From assembly GCA_033980235.1 (NCBI GenBank), contig CM067077.1:9958102-10022101 (forward strand): a DNA stretch of 64,000 nucleotides, read 5' to 3'. A model generated the notes under the pieces. The model was not told the DNA's origin. It saw only the letters and a list, made by a program, of their open reading frames with translations, and ran no database searches. Both the position numbers and the translations under genes were made by a program. Below are positions 52,183 through 63,118 of this stretch, piece by piece. This DNA comes from Diadema setosum (taxonomy: Eukaryota; Echinodermata; Echinoidea; Diadematoida; Diadematidae). Position 1 is the first letter of the stretch, and every line of letters starts with the position of its first letter.

Positions 52183-54483
52183 GAGAGTCACCATAGGATA
52201 TGTACAGTTTATTCAGCAGCAAACTAGATAACTTAGTCTATAAATCGCAGTTGTTACAGCAGCTCTCTTCGAAAATATTTGGCTGAATGATATCCTTTGC
52301 AGTGTGATACCAAGGGCTCTGTGTACACATGACACATTAGATACAGTAGCATAAATCCCGTACAGTTGTTGGTTCCGTTACCCTGCTGGCGAAGGAGGAA
52401 ATTGCGCTTCATGGATCTGATATCTGATTTCAAAATTGGGAGTGACTCTTATTCCGAAGATTTATCAGTTTGGGCAAAGAATATAGGAATGCTGAGTATC
52501 GTGATATCATAGCACAAAAATATATATTTGATTTATGCTGCATCAAATTCATAGAATATTATGCGCCCAAGTGTGTGAGCATTAGCAAAAATGTAGCAGT
52601 GAAAATAGGGAGATACACATGTAGAAACAAAGATGAAATTTGGTTCGCTCTGGAGTAAACATAGATGGAAAAAACAGAAAAAGAAAGAATTAAGAGGAAG
52701 AACAAAATCAAAACCTAAAAGATGCAAGTAATTCTCACAGTTCTCTTTTTTTTTTTTCCAAGGGACCACTACTAATTTGAGTACAGGGTTATTTACAGAC
52801 CCTGCAACAGCACGTATATTGGTATCGTGAGTGTTTTAAACTGTAATCAAACCTCTGGCGTAATGGCTGTATTAAGAGGTTGATGCCGTGGAAAATCTCC
52901 CAAATTGGATGGATGTCTATCTTGCTCCCGCAGCTGGGGAGAGTGCGAAACCAAAGACTTGATGACTGAGCATATTGTGAGTCAAGAAAGCATTATAGTC
53001 AATATCTTTGGGCATAGCGCTTTCTGCATCAGATCATTTTTTCTTGGTGACATCAATCTTTGCATTGCTCATCACCAATCAGTGAATTTGGATATGACAT
53101 TTCTGTGACGTGATAGGACAGAGTAACCTCCTGCAAAAAAACAAAAACAAAACATTGAAAAAGTGAGAAATGTGAAAGATCCATTGTATCTCAACTCTAG
53201 AAAAAATAAACCAAACAAACATAAAAATGAAAGAGGGAGAAAGAAAGAGAGAGAGAAAAAAGATATATGCTCTGCACATATTTTGTATTACTGTGGTTAC
53301 ATGTACAATCTCATATCATCCACTGAATTTATACTTAAAAAAGTGCTTTTTAAAACATTATGCACAACCTGGTGACTTTGCACAAACTTAAAAGGGATCT
53401 GTCACCAAATTATCATAATGTTTTCATTTTTCAAGCCTTTATTGTTGTCCTGTAATCCTATATCTGTGGTAGCAGAGAGCTTTAATGCCTTTTGCAAAGT
53501 TGAATTGGAAAAGTTGGGAACAGATATATTATATTTTGAAATCATTTCTGCACTTGTCAAACTTGCTGGTATAGTTTTTCCCTTTCCCCATGTAACGGTA
53601 AAGAAATAATTCTTGGTAGTGACTTTTATGATAACTGGAAACACAGGTAAAGCTCTTTGTTTGCGTTTGTATGTGTGTGTTTGCTTTGGTTTGTAAGGGG
53701 TGGAAAAAGAAAATGAAAAGAAAAGAAAAAATGAGTACCAGGTATTTAAATCAGTTACAATATTGTGACTCATTTATTTGATCACAGCCTACATAGGAAG
53801 TGCATGTATACTCTTAATATACAAATTACGTTCTATTTCATTTGACGTTTGCTTCATTTCCATGTTTCTGTGCTAATTGTAATCCTCCTTCTGTTGATTT
53901 GAACATGTTCATGGCTTATTTACACAAGCATTATTATCATTATTTGTTTTTTAATCAAGGAGATGATTTTAATTTTTTTTCCTCAAAAAACACCTTCAGT
54001 ACATTCAGCTCTTGAACAGCTCTTGGATGATATGCACTAGCGCCTTTTCTTGGTTAAATTCACGCTTGGGCTCCCCCGTGTCGTGAGGCTGTTTGCGCAG
54101 TCAACTGTATGCACTGCGTGGTCGAACATTTGACTTGCGTGGTCGACCGGTCGACTTGCACGATCTCCTCCGTGACCCCACGTGGGCGACCTGTTTGATT
54201 CTGGCGGTCCACATCTAAAACTTTTCAAGTGGGCTAACCGCCTGTCATTCACTCAATATTAGTTTTGATGGACTCATACAGTGGGCGTCATCACTTCATA
54301 ATAAATTGCTGTGGTATGCACAGCAATGATTTATTAGAGACCAGATGCACAGCTGTCGAGGGAATTTATACCCCCAATTTGATTTCAGTTTGAGTACTGC
54401 ATAGTTTTTCTTGCTTTGAAATTGCAGTGAATGCAGATAGTTTGCAAAGGGTCGTATCTGTAGTAAGGCCATGCTGAAAGTTG
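52183..54483. other. Stretch with no recognised gene
   Basis: Apparently unique. AAAAGGGATCTGTCACC at about 53391 looks like a MITE end, but no partner was found. The purine-rich area near 53228-53262 is simple sequence. Confidence 0.5.
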
Positions 54484-54504
54484 TTTTTTTTTTTTTTTTT
54501 TTTT
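54484..54504 (+). repeat. Poly-T run (21)
   Basis: Homopolymer; could be the reverse-strand A-tail of a degraded retroposon, but no body is recognised. Confidence 0.85.
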
Positions 54505-54908
54505 ATAATTCTGGTGATTGAGCTAGCCCCAGTGTAGTTGGAAGCATAATCTTAATTCTGAGAATTTATTGCAGGAAATCTGGTAGATTTCAACATGGGT
54601 GACACAGTTGTGACTAGATACATCTCTGCCAGCTCCTCCTCCCCTCCCCCACCTAAATTCTGATTTATATAAAGTTGCATTTGCAGATGAATCTGGAGAA
54701 ATGTCAAACTGCAAAATTATGCCAGCACCAGCATTTTACCAGCAATTTGTTACGTCATTTATCAATTTGCTGCTCCCAGTGATGGATTATCATTTTGAAT
54801 GTTAACCTGTCTAGGCCAAATTTAAGTATGTGAAATGCTACAATAAAATGGAATGAACCCAGTACTGTATATACATGTATGCTTGGTAGTTTATTTTAAT
54901 GTCCCCCT

Positions 54909-54935
54909 CCCCCCCCCCCCCCCAAAAAAAAAAAA
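54909..54935 (+). repeat. C15-A12 homopolymer junction
   Basis: A C-run directly followed by an A-run. Similar junctions occur at 45294-45314 and 55883-55908. Confidence 0.85.
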
Positions 54936-55882
54936 CACCCTACACACCTAAACCCTACACACCTACAAGCTACTGTAGAAGACTAGTCATTAGTGAAGGG
55001 TGTTATGTCTTACTAAACAAGCAGTTATGGCTGACATATTCTCAGTGTGGTGAAGAATGCATTGCTGTAAATCATGAAGTTCTCTGTAGAATTTTAATAG
55101 GTTTACAACCACTGCATAGTGAGCAGCTATTCTGTTGTAGACATGTTTTGTTATAAAATACCAAAAGGAAACGGAAAGTTGTCTTTTTTTTTTCTAAGTT
55201 GTCTCTCTTTTTTTCTCAGGGGGAAGAAGGAAGAGAGAATATATGCACACGGTAGTCACCCCTTAGTGTAATTTTCTTGCCATTAAAATGTAAATGACCC
55301 GCTCAGAGCTCGGAAATGCAAACAAACGGGGCTCTTTAAACTTTTCCTGGTAAACACGTACTTCAGGGCGTCCAGACAAAACTCTTCTAGTCTGCCGGGT
55401 CCCCTCTATACCAATCCAAAGACGTCACGAAAATTCAAATCGTCCTCCTTGCTTATTTGTCTCCCAATCCTAGATCAACAGTTTGGCATCTGCCTCAGCA
55501 TACAGTACATCCATGCTGGCTGTCCAGTGCATATTATATCTGTTGCGTACATACCAAGTTGCCGCACTTGTGTGATGACTTGGCATTTCGAGGGGTACCT
55601 CATACCTCCTTGTACCCCTTGTGGCTTCTTGAGTCAAGAGCTGATTTCACTGCAACTTTTAAGAGCTAAGAAGCTTTTAAGAAATCTCCAGAATCTACCA
55701 CTCTGTGCCTCCCTGTGATGAGGGAACAAACATGAGTAAGGGAACTTTGTGTTAGAAGTAGAAATGAGCTCATCCCTGGAAATTTGATGTATAAGGAGAT
55801 TCCACGAAGAAGGTGTTTGGGTGTAATGACACAGGGTGGAGATCTTTTTGATAAATGCAACATCTGAGCCAAAAACCAAAAG

Positions 55883-56030
55883 CCCCCCCCCCCCCCCCAA
55901 AAAAAAAACAAAAAAAAACCAAAAACAACAACAACAACAAAAAACAAACAAAAAACAATACAAAAACAAACAACAACAAAACAGCAAATAAAACTAAATT
56001 AAAGTACAAAACAAATCAAAATGATACTAC
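55883..56030 (+). repeat. C16-A10 junction followed by (AAC)n-like A-rich tract
   Basis: A C-run, an A-run, then A-rich sequence with AAC/AAAAC units to about 56000. Frames here are Asn/Lys-rich artefacts. Confidence 0.8.
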
Positions 56031-58999
56031 AGAGCTAAGATACAAACCACAAAACTATAGTTTTTAAAGATGTAAGGAATTTAATTGAGCATAAGGAAGA
56101 TAATAATGCCTCAAAGTGGTGAATGTTAGAATGTGTGAAAGGCAATTAAGCTGAGAGCTTCCAGGACAGCAGCACATCATGGAAGAAACTTGGATGGAGA
56201 ATATGAAGAAAAGAAATCGTTTCTAGTATCTCGCCCTTCTAAAACTTATAATTTATACCACTGGTTATGGGAAGTGGATTGTAAACCCTTTTGGAATGTA
56301 AAACATATTGGAGGCAATGAGATTTTTTTTTAATCAAATTGTGAGGAGTCATGTTGTTTTTGTTTTAAACTGAAAACATGGATTTTATAGATTTTTGAAC
56401 AAGTGAAATTAGGAAATAAAAGAATAGAAAAAAGAAGAGAGCAGAAGAGGAAATGAGAGGGGGAAAAAGAGAAATGGGAAGAGAGATTTGTAACAGGAAA
56501 GTATTGCTGAAATGCCTTAATCATCTTTCCCACAGAGAAAGATGTGAAAGGGTTAAGTTAATTCTTTAAAGAGAGATTAAATATAAAATTAGCTAGTGTG
56601 AGAAATGAGGATTAGAATCTGAAAGCAGTGCATTCATGCTCAAAGAAAAAAATGTAGTGGGAGAGGATATAACTAAATTAGGAAAATGAAAAAGAGATCA
56701 GAAAGTGGAGATTAAAAACACTCAAAGGGGAAAAAATGAAATGTGTGGGTTTGAGAGATTGTGGGTAAAAGAAAGAATAGAATAGTAGAGAAAAGGGACT
56801 TTTGAAGTATGGCCAGTGAGGTGAATTTGCCAGGTACATGTAAGTTGTGTTTCTTCACACATTAGCTACAATGTGCCTCTATTTTTATCATTCCAAGGGG
56901 CTAAAACACATTCTGCAATGTATGCTTGGGACCTGTAAGTGAACTATCGCGTGTACACTATGAGTGTGCCCTTTGAAACGTATTATGCCTATTTCTTTTC
57001 CTCACTTTTTTTTTTTGCACAAAATTCAAGCTTCAAATTGTACAGAACAATTGTCACTTCTTGAGCTGTTAGGTAAATACCCGAGTATTGGCGACAAATG
57101 GGCGTGGAGTAAATGTTTGTGCAGGCTTAGGGCTTCCTTTGCTCGCGCAAAAGGAAGAAAGACGATGGCATCCATGCCAGCAGGGCAGAGAGAAATACAG
57201 GGAGATGGATGGAAATCAAGGGAGAGGCTTACGAAGGGGGCATTTATGCTGTAAAAAAAAATAAGAAGAAGAGCTAGGGAATATGGGAGGGGGGGGGGGG
57301 GGAGTTTAATAAATATGGGGATAAAGGGATGGAGCAAAAGCAGATAAGATGGAAGGAAAGGGGACAAGATGGATATGGGGCAGTAGGAGGGAATGAAGAG
57401 GGGGACAGAAGCCAGAGAAAAAGCTGGAGGGCCTGGGGTGGGAGTCGGGTGGGGGGCAAGGGGGGGGGGGGATACAGAGTTCCCATGTTATGCACGCAGA
57501 TATTGGCATGTTCCCTAGCATGATATTTCAACTCTCACCTCCCCCCCCCCCCATGCAATTTGAGTAAGGACCAACCTTGTTCCCATAGTGAAAGGTTTAA
57601 TCTCAATGCGTTCATCAAATCCCTCCCCTAAGCGTGACAAAGGCCTCTAAGCTACAATGTATGATCTAGTGTTGATTTAGAAAAAAAAAGAAGAAGATCA
57701 AGCATTATGTCATCTGAATGAAATACCTTGTCCAGCTGTGAGCAATTTACACATTGTTGCAGTTCTCTTTGAATTCTCTGTAAATCTGCACACTGGTTGT
57801 TTGCATTATAGTTTGTAGCTTCCAAATTCTAAGACAGCGTATTCGTGATTGACCCTCAATACTCAATGTCACTACCACCCTATTATCCAAAGGGCGAGCT
57901 AGGAGTGATTGCAGCTATTTTCAGCTCATACAATTGTATGTACTCACTGAATTTCACATTTGAATATTTTGCGAGTTAGGTTATGTCGAAAGTGCGCGTT
58001 GAAATGTTAGTAAAATTGGTTCTCTAACTTATGTTTCATATATCTGCTTCTGTAGTTTAATATCCCTGACTATACATTGTACCTTCAATAATACTTATAT
58101 GTTTTTCAGCATACAATATTGTCTGTCTCAACTTTAACAATTATGTTCCTACCTGGGATGGGGGTGGGGTTCTTGTGTTTGTAGTTGGAGGGGGAGGAAA
58201 GAAGGGATAGAATTGTACTCTTACCCCCTAGCCATACCACTGACTGTGAGTACAGCTTGTTAGTTGCTGGAAAGTATAAATCTCAAGAAAGAGAAGGATA
58301 GAGACAGACAGACAGACAAACATCATTTAGACTCATGTACAGACAGAGAAAAACAGAATTGTGATTGGCCTGAGGCAAAGTAAGACCAAGTGTCTGCAAT
58401 TTATGAAATCTCTTCAAATATGTGGTTGCAAAAAGGAAAAAAAGAAGAAAAAAAAAGGAAGCTCATTGGACTCGGTCTGTTGATTGTGTGACCGCTGTAA
58501 CCCATTGTGTTCCGGGCAGAAACCGGCAAAGAAAGAAACCCATTGTTCACAACAAATTGTCACCTCTTAACACTTTAAAAAAAAAAGGAAAAAAAAAAGA
58601 AAAAAAAAAGTTGTGGAGGGATAAATGTGAAAAGTGTGAAAAAGCTTCCTCTGAACTAACACCTTGAGTGGTTGGCTGACAAACTGAAGTGTTACACTTC
58701 GCAACTCATTCACTTAAAAAAAAAAAAAAAGTTTTTAACGTATGTGTCGCTGGCAATTAACATACCTGTTGCTTGTTTCGAGTAGATACAGCAGATAAGA
58801 TCTGTAGAGTACAGGGACCGGAACCTCGGCAAGTTGTGATGAATGCAAATTTATGGAAGAGTTGAGAACTGCAGAAAGCCCAAAAGGTCACAAATATAAG
58901 AAATGAAAAAGTTTAGAGACAATGTGTTGAAAATCTTGAGATCGGAATTAAAGCTTTTCGTAATGAATCAGTCTACACTGCAGAGATTTTATGAGTGTG
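56031..58999. other. Purine-rich stretch with no recognised gene
   Basis: AG-rich from about 56400 to 57475. G-runs lie at 57289-57302 and 57460-57471, and a C-run at 57541-57552. A-rich simple sequence lies at about 58433-58460 and 58576-58610, with a short (GACA)n near 58300. No coding signature. Confidence 0.5.
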
Positions 59000-59004
59000 A
59001 TGAG
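59000..59004. repeat. Target-site duplication, left
   Basis: ATGAG, repeated at 62759-62763 on the other side of the LTR element. Five bases is usual for Ty3/Gypsy integrase. Confidence 0.9.
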
Positions 59005-59389
59005 TGTAATGTTTCGGGGTGATACGTTAACTTTGTTGTATCGCTGTCTGTATGTTACTATTGAGTACAGATAGTTGGATACTCAGAGGCAATGGATAGA
59101 ACTTCACTCAGTGGTAGTTGGGAGGATAAGTGAGACTTTATTGTTGAAACTGGGAGTATATACACAGTCTGCAGTAGGAGCTCATTTAACAAGTTTGTTT
59201 GGGTTTGTTTGTCAATCAAGTGGAGACAGTAACTGTTAATCTGTGTGGTCAGCTTGGGAACGGAAAGAGGGGATTGCGTTATCAGTAGAAGTTAGTGAGG
59301 GGGGAAAGCTTGGTGGTTAATGTAAACATCATAGAACATGTTATTAGAAGACGGGGTGTAGGTTGTGGTCTGGTAGTATGAACATTACA
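59005..59389 (-). repeat. 3' LTR (385 bp)
   Basis: It begins TGTAATGTT and ends AACATTACA on the + strand, a perfect 9-bp inverted repeat with canonical TG...CA ends. It differs from the other LTR at 59179 (A here, G at 62548). Confidence 0.95.
59137..59142 (-). terminator. Polyadenylation signal in the 3' LTR
   Basis: AATAAA on the minus strand (TTTATT on +), in CAATAAAGTCTCAC. It is the only canonical poly(A) signal in the LTR and sits where U3 meets R. Confidence 0.55.
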
Positions 59390-59412
59390 TCTCTCCCTTG
59401 TTTTTTTTTTTT
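59390..59412 (-). other. Polypurine tract
   Basis: Directly before the 3' LTR on the minus strand: an A-run, one C, then AAGGGAGAGA. Position and composition fit the plus-strand primer site of LTR elements. Confidence 0.75.
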
Positions 59413-60457
59413 GTGTGTGATGATGACGATGATGATGATGAAAGAGACTGAACAACAGTGGACAGGGAGAATGACTATGAACAGAACGGAATAATGAAAA
59501 AGAGAGGCTGAAGAGTGCACGTTGCAGATCAAAGTTTGTGAGTCATGCATTGTAGCAAAGAAAGGTTCTGGTGTATGGAGACAGAGGGATAGAGAGAGGT
59601 GGGATGCAACGGGTGTGTATAGGAAAGTTGTGAAATGACAGAGGGGCAGTTGTACAGGTATGCAGAGTAATGAGGGTGCCAAGAGAAATGATGAAAATGA
59701 AATGGACAAAGGATATTTACATTTTATACACGTTCTTATCACATGATTAAAGGTGTCATGATAAAATGAACAAAAGATATTTACATTTTATACACGTTTT
59801 CATCACCTGATTGGAAACTGTCATGATTTGTTGCTACAGTATAGGATCCGATACATAATTACTTTCATTTTTGTTTTATCTTTACTCTCTCTTTTCTTTT
59901 TCTTTTTTTTTTTTTGCAATGGTCATAAAAAATGATACTCAAACCCTATATTTTCTGTTTTGTCATGAGTTGCTTTAGAATTGCAGGTAGGAAGAATAAT
60001 CAAGCAAATTGGTTTTAGGAGCCTATGAACATTGTTATGAAGAATTTAAATACAAAACCTACACATTCTGATCACTTTGAAACAACTGAAATAAAAAAAA
60101 ATAGAAAAAAGCTGATACACTCGACGTTCTTGGCTTGACGTCCTCACAATTGATCACTGGATCGTCAGTTACATTATAACTTTGTTGCACATGTTATCAT
60201 TGACGCTTGACGCATAATATATAATGTCTCTCCAAAATTGTCACAAAATGTTCGTTTAGAAGGAACGACCATAAAACTGAGTTCAAAGTATCCGTTATTT
60301 GTATGATACATTTGAGTCTTAAATTGTGTTCGAGTTTATCAATATGTATGTCCATATTGTTCCACAAATTATGCGCGCCAAGTTAGATTAGGAAGTAAAT
60401 TGAGTTCATGTCCAGTTTACTTATTAACAGTTCAAATTCAATTTGAAACGCCAAACC
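59390..60457 (-). other. Non-coding 3' part of the LTR element
   Basis: About 1.07 kb between the Gag stop and the 3' LTR, AT-rich and without reverse-transcriptase or integrase motifs. It contains a (GAT)n at about 59419-59440 and a degenerate tandem repeat of about 64 bp (about 59699-59762 and 59763-59828, sharing GATATTTACATTTTATACAC). A 132-codon minus frame running into the LTR (59344-59742) has no motif. Confidence 0.7.
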
Positions 60458-62323
60458 CTATCTGTCGGGTGGATGTCGGTCTCGTCGGGGATATTGTTGC
60501 CGATTCGCAGTCTGTAGCTCATCGCGTTGTCGTCGGTCACCGGGTACTACGCTAGGAGGGTTGCTGTCGAAATCGTGGTCCTGATCATGGTCGTAGTCGT
60601 AGTGGGAATAGTACTTGGAGTTGCGATCATGACTCGCTTGGTTGTTTTTATAGGAATGCATCTCTCGCTTGACAAGAACGTGGTTGCTGATTGCGATAGC
60701 TCGCTTCCTTGGTTGTCGCTTAGTGTCGGCGAGGTGCTTTGCTCGTTGTTTCTTCGCTGCATTGCGTCTGCGAAAGCTGTCGTTGTCGGCGCGTTGTGTC
60801 TTCATCGCTGTATCGGCGCGTTGTTTTTCGGCTGTGCTGCGTCTACAGAAGCTGTCGTTGTCGGTGCGTTGAGAAGTGGTCTCAGCACGTAGATGGTTGA
60901 CGTGGTCGCGGTGGTTAGGGCTTGCGACATTGACGATTTGTACCGACTCATGGAATCTCATGAGTCCGAGTGCAAATGCTGTGTTGAAACTCAGAAGAGA
61001 TGTTGAGTATGAGTGTCCGGGCACAACATAAAACTGAGCTTCTACGAGGCGCTTGTCGACGGCTGTGACAAAAGCTCGAAATTTCCCGCTGACTGGGAGA
61101 GGGCGCGTAGAGCCGTAAGCGAATAACTGAATGTGTGTGCGGTGCAGCCGCGGTTTCGAAGAAAGTTTGGCGAAGTCTTGCTCACGGAGAATATTGATGC
61201 TCGATCCCGTGTCAACAATGAGATCGATCGGTTGACCACTGATTGTTATTGTGGCTTTCGGCAGCTTGTTGTTCTCTCGAACTGAGTGAACGAAGAAGGC
61301 GTTATCATCACTGTACTGCGAGGATTCCGATGACGATGACGAGTCACGGGATAGGTGACGGACACGTTCCTCTCCACGACGACGATGTCGGCTATTCGAG
61401 AATGAGGATCGCCAGTCACTGTGGCGATGCCGGTCCGAATCTCGAGAGCGTTCACTGGAGCTCTTCCGGTCACGGTGCGAATTTCCGTGATGTGAGCGAA
61501 AGCGAGATGATCGGGGGTCGTCGTCGGATCTGTCGGGCTGCTGACGATGTTGCGGCTTCCCAGCAATCCGAGAGCGGCATACTTTCGCGAAATGATGTCG
61601 CTTCGCACAGTGATTGCATGTCTTTCCGCGAGCTGGACATGTATCTCTGTCAGTGTGTTTCCTACCACAATTGGAGCACGATGTCGACGCTTGCTGATTC
61701 GGTGTCAAGCGTGATCGACCAATGTGGTGAGCTGCCGCTAGACCATCAACTTTTAGATTACTCAGTCCTTTTTCCATCTCTCGTGCCTGCTGCTCCGTTG
61801 CTTCGTGTGTTCTGGCTAGGATGAGCAGCTTTGCGAGGTCTAGAGTGGTATCGCGAAGAGCACGACGTCGAAGTCCGGGGTCCAGGCAGCTACAAATGAT
61901 TTGCGATTTTATTTCCGCGTTCATGTCGGGAAAGGAGCATCGGGCTGCTAATGACCGAAGACGATCGGCATACTGAGCAACAGTTTCTTCTTCAAGCTGT
62001 CTTGCCTGGCGAAACCGGTAGACTTCGAAGTCGACGTTGACACTTGGTGCGAAGTGCAACTTGAATGCACTGGTGATGTTGGCATATGTCTCTGCCAAGG
62101 GAGGCGTTTGGGCGGCGAGTTGCGGCCTTATCGTCTGCGTGAAGACGCTCTGGGCAGCTGCTCCCATGTGATGAAGAAGGAGAGCTTTTTTCCTGGCGGC
62201 TTGTGTGATTTCAGCAGCATCGAAGTAGAATTCGAGGCTCTGAAGCCATGCTGTCCACCGAGATGAACACTCGACAGGGTCGGCATCTGGGAGAAAAGGT
62301 GGAAGCGTCATCGATGTCGCCAT
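60458..62323 (-). CDS. gag-pr: Gag-protease polyprotein of LTR element
   Basis: A 621-residue uninterrupted frame starting at an ATG 50 bases inside the 5' LTR. Residues about 20-165 are a retrotransposon Gag domain (WTAWLQSLEFYFDA; FRQARQLEEETVAQYADRLR). There are two zinc knuckles: C216-x2-C219-x3-H223-x5-C229 (variant) and C236-x2-C239-x4-H244-x4-C249 (canonical). An Arg/Ser-rich linker (about 255-335) follows, then a retropepsin with Asp371 in VDTGSS (about 355-460). Gag packages element RNA into particles; the protease matures it. In full-length relatives reverse transcriptase follows. Here a basic, His/Asp-rich tail (about 470-621) follows instead, with an internal repeat around DNDSF. 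Frames on the opposite strand are shadows. Confidence 0.93.
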   Translation of the reverse strand: MATSMTLPPFLPDADPVECSSRWTAWLQSLEFYFDAAEITQAARKKALLLHHMGAAAQSVFTQTIRPQLAAQTPPLAETYANITSAFKLHFAPSVNVDFEVYRFRQARQLEEETVAQYADRLRSLAARCSFPDMNAEIKSQIICSCLDPGLRRRALRDTTLDLAKLLILARTHEATEQQAREMEKGLSNLKVDGLAAAHHIGRSRLTPNQQASTSCSNCGRKHTDRDTCPARGKTCNHCAKRHHFAKVCRSRIAGKPQHRQQPDRSDDDPRSSRFRSHHGNSHRDRKSSSERSRDSDRHRHSDWRSSFSNSRHRRRGEERVRHLSRDSSSSSESSQYSDDNAFFVHSVRENNKLPKATITISGQPIDLIVDTGSSINILREQDFAKLSSKPRLHRTHIQLFAYGSTRPLPVSGKFRAFVTAVDKRLVEAQFYVVPGHSYSTSLLSFNTAFALGLMRFHESVQIVNVASPNHRDHVNHLRAETTSQRTDNDSFCRRSTAEKQRADTAMKTQRADNDSFRRRNAAKKQRAKHLADTKRQPRKRAIAISNHVLVKREMHSYKNNQASHDRNSKYYSHYDYDHDQDHDFDSNPPSVVPGDRRQRDELQTANRQQYPRRDRHPPDR

Positions 62324-62359
62324 GGTTACATTGACTGTATCCTCGCTGTCTTCGTCTTA

Positions 62360-62372
62360 ATCCTCGTCGCCA
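62360..62372 (-). other. Primer-binding site, tRNA-Ser(GCU)
   Basis: One base inside the 5' LTR, the element reads TGGCGACGAGGAT. The + strand ATCCTCGTCGCCA equals the 3' end, including CCA, of animal tRNA-Ser(GCU) as I know it from the conserved acceptor stem. Thirteen consecutive matches support priming of minus-strand DNA by this tRNA. Confidence 0.75.
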
Positions 62373-62373
62373 A

Positions 62374-62758
62374 TGTAATGTTTCGGGGTGATACGTTAAC
62401 TTTGTTGTATCGCTGTCTGTATGTTACTATTGAGTACAGATAGTTGGATACTCAGAGGCAATGGATAGAACTTCACTCAGTGGTAGTTGGGAGGATAAGT
62501 GAGACTTTATTGTTGAAACTGGGAGTATATACACAGTCTGCAGTAGGGGCTCATTTAACAAGTTTGTTTGGGTTTGTTTGTCAATCAAGTGGAGACAGTA
62601 ACTGTTAATCTGTGTGGTCAGCTTGGGAACGGAAAGAGGGGATTGCGTTATCAGTAGAAGTTAGTGAGGGGGGAAAGCTTGGTGGTTAATGTAAACATCA
62701 TAGAACATGTTATTAGAAGACGGGGTGTAGGTTGTGGTCTGGTAGTATGAACATTACA
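62374..62758 (-). repeat. 5' LTR (385 bp)
   Basis: Same sequence as 59005-59389 apart from one base. As the element reads on the minus strand, this is the promoter-bearing LTR. Confidence 0.95.
62526..62531 (-). promoter_or_regulatory. TATA-like box of the 5' LTR
   Basis: TATATA within GTGTATATACTCCC on the minus strand. About 15 bases further on is AATAAA (62506-62511), so transcription probably starts near 62500 and the R region is short. Confidence 0.45.
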
Positions 62759-62763
62759 ATGAG
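62759..62763. repeat. Target-site duplication, right
   Basis: ATGAG, identical to 59000-59004. Confidence 0.9.
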
Positions 62764-63118
62764 CTGAGAGGCAGAAGGTCATATCTACTGTGAATTTTGT
62801 TCGATCTCTCAAGAGTGGGCTGTTTCTGGAGTCGGTTGATTTTAAAACTTTCTCAGGACATCACTCATACAGAAGCAATTAAGTCTGCCCTCGATTCTAG
62901 CTCAGAAAGTTGGTGTGTTTGCACAGTACAGATGTTTGTCATGTGCATTCAAGATTAAAAAGAGAAAGAACATACATATGCACATACCCACTCCACCCAC
63001 AAAAACACATGCACAAAAAAACAACAACAACAAGAAAGCAAAAATGAAACAAGACGGAAAGATGCCCATTGTACTGTGACTTAACAAATGAATTTACTGG
63101 CCTGCATCTTTAAAGAAA
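62764..63118. other. Spacer with no recognised feature
   Basis: Unique DNA between the LTR element and the terminal MITE; only an AAC-like run at about 63017-63032. Confidence 0.5.

Larger units (their letters stand above)
59005..62758 (-). mobile_element. Complete non-autonomous Ty3/Gypsy-type LTR retrotransposon (TR-GAG-like)
   Basis: A 3,754-bp element on the minus strand with two 385-bp LTRs, a 5-bp target duplication (ATGAG at 59000-59004 and 62759-62763), a primer-binding site, a polypurine tract and one Gag-protease ORF. The internal region is only 2,984 bp, with no reverse transcriptase, RNase H or integrase in any frame. The LTRs differ at one base of 385, so insertion was recent. 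Mobility would need enzymes supplied in trans by a related full-length element. This layout matches the TR-GAG class described in plants. Sequencing-scale misassembly is unlikely given the exact flanks. Confidence 0.93.

Noticed and set aside
59344..59742. 132-codon minus frame at the 3' end of the LTR element as a second gene
   Set aside because: Crosses the LTR boundary, Leu/Ser/His-rich without motifs, no resemblance to pol or env.
60527..61824. Open frames of 121 and 193 codons on the + strand
   Set aside because: They lie antisense to the Gag-protease ORF and mirror its Arg/Ser-rich codons.
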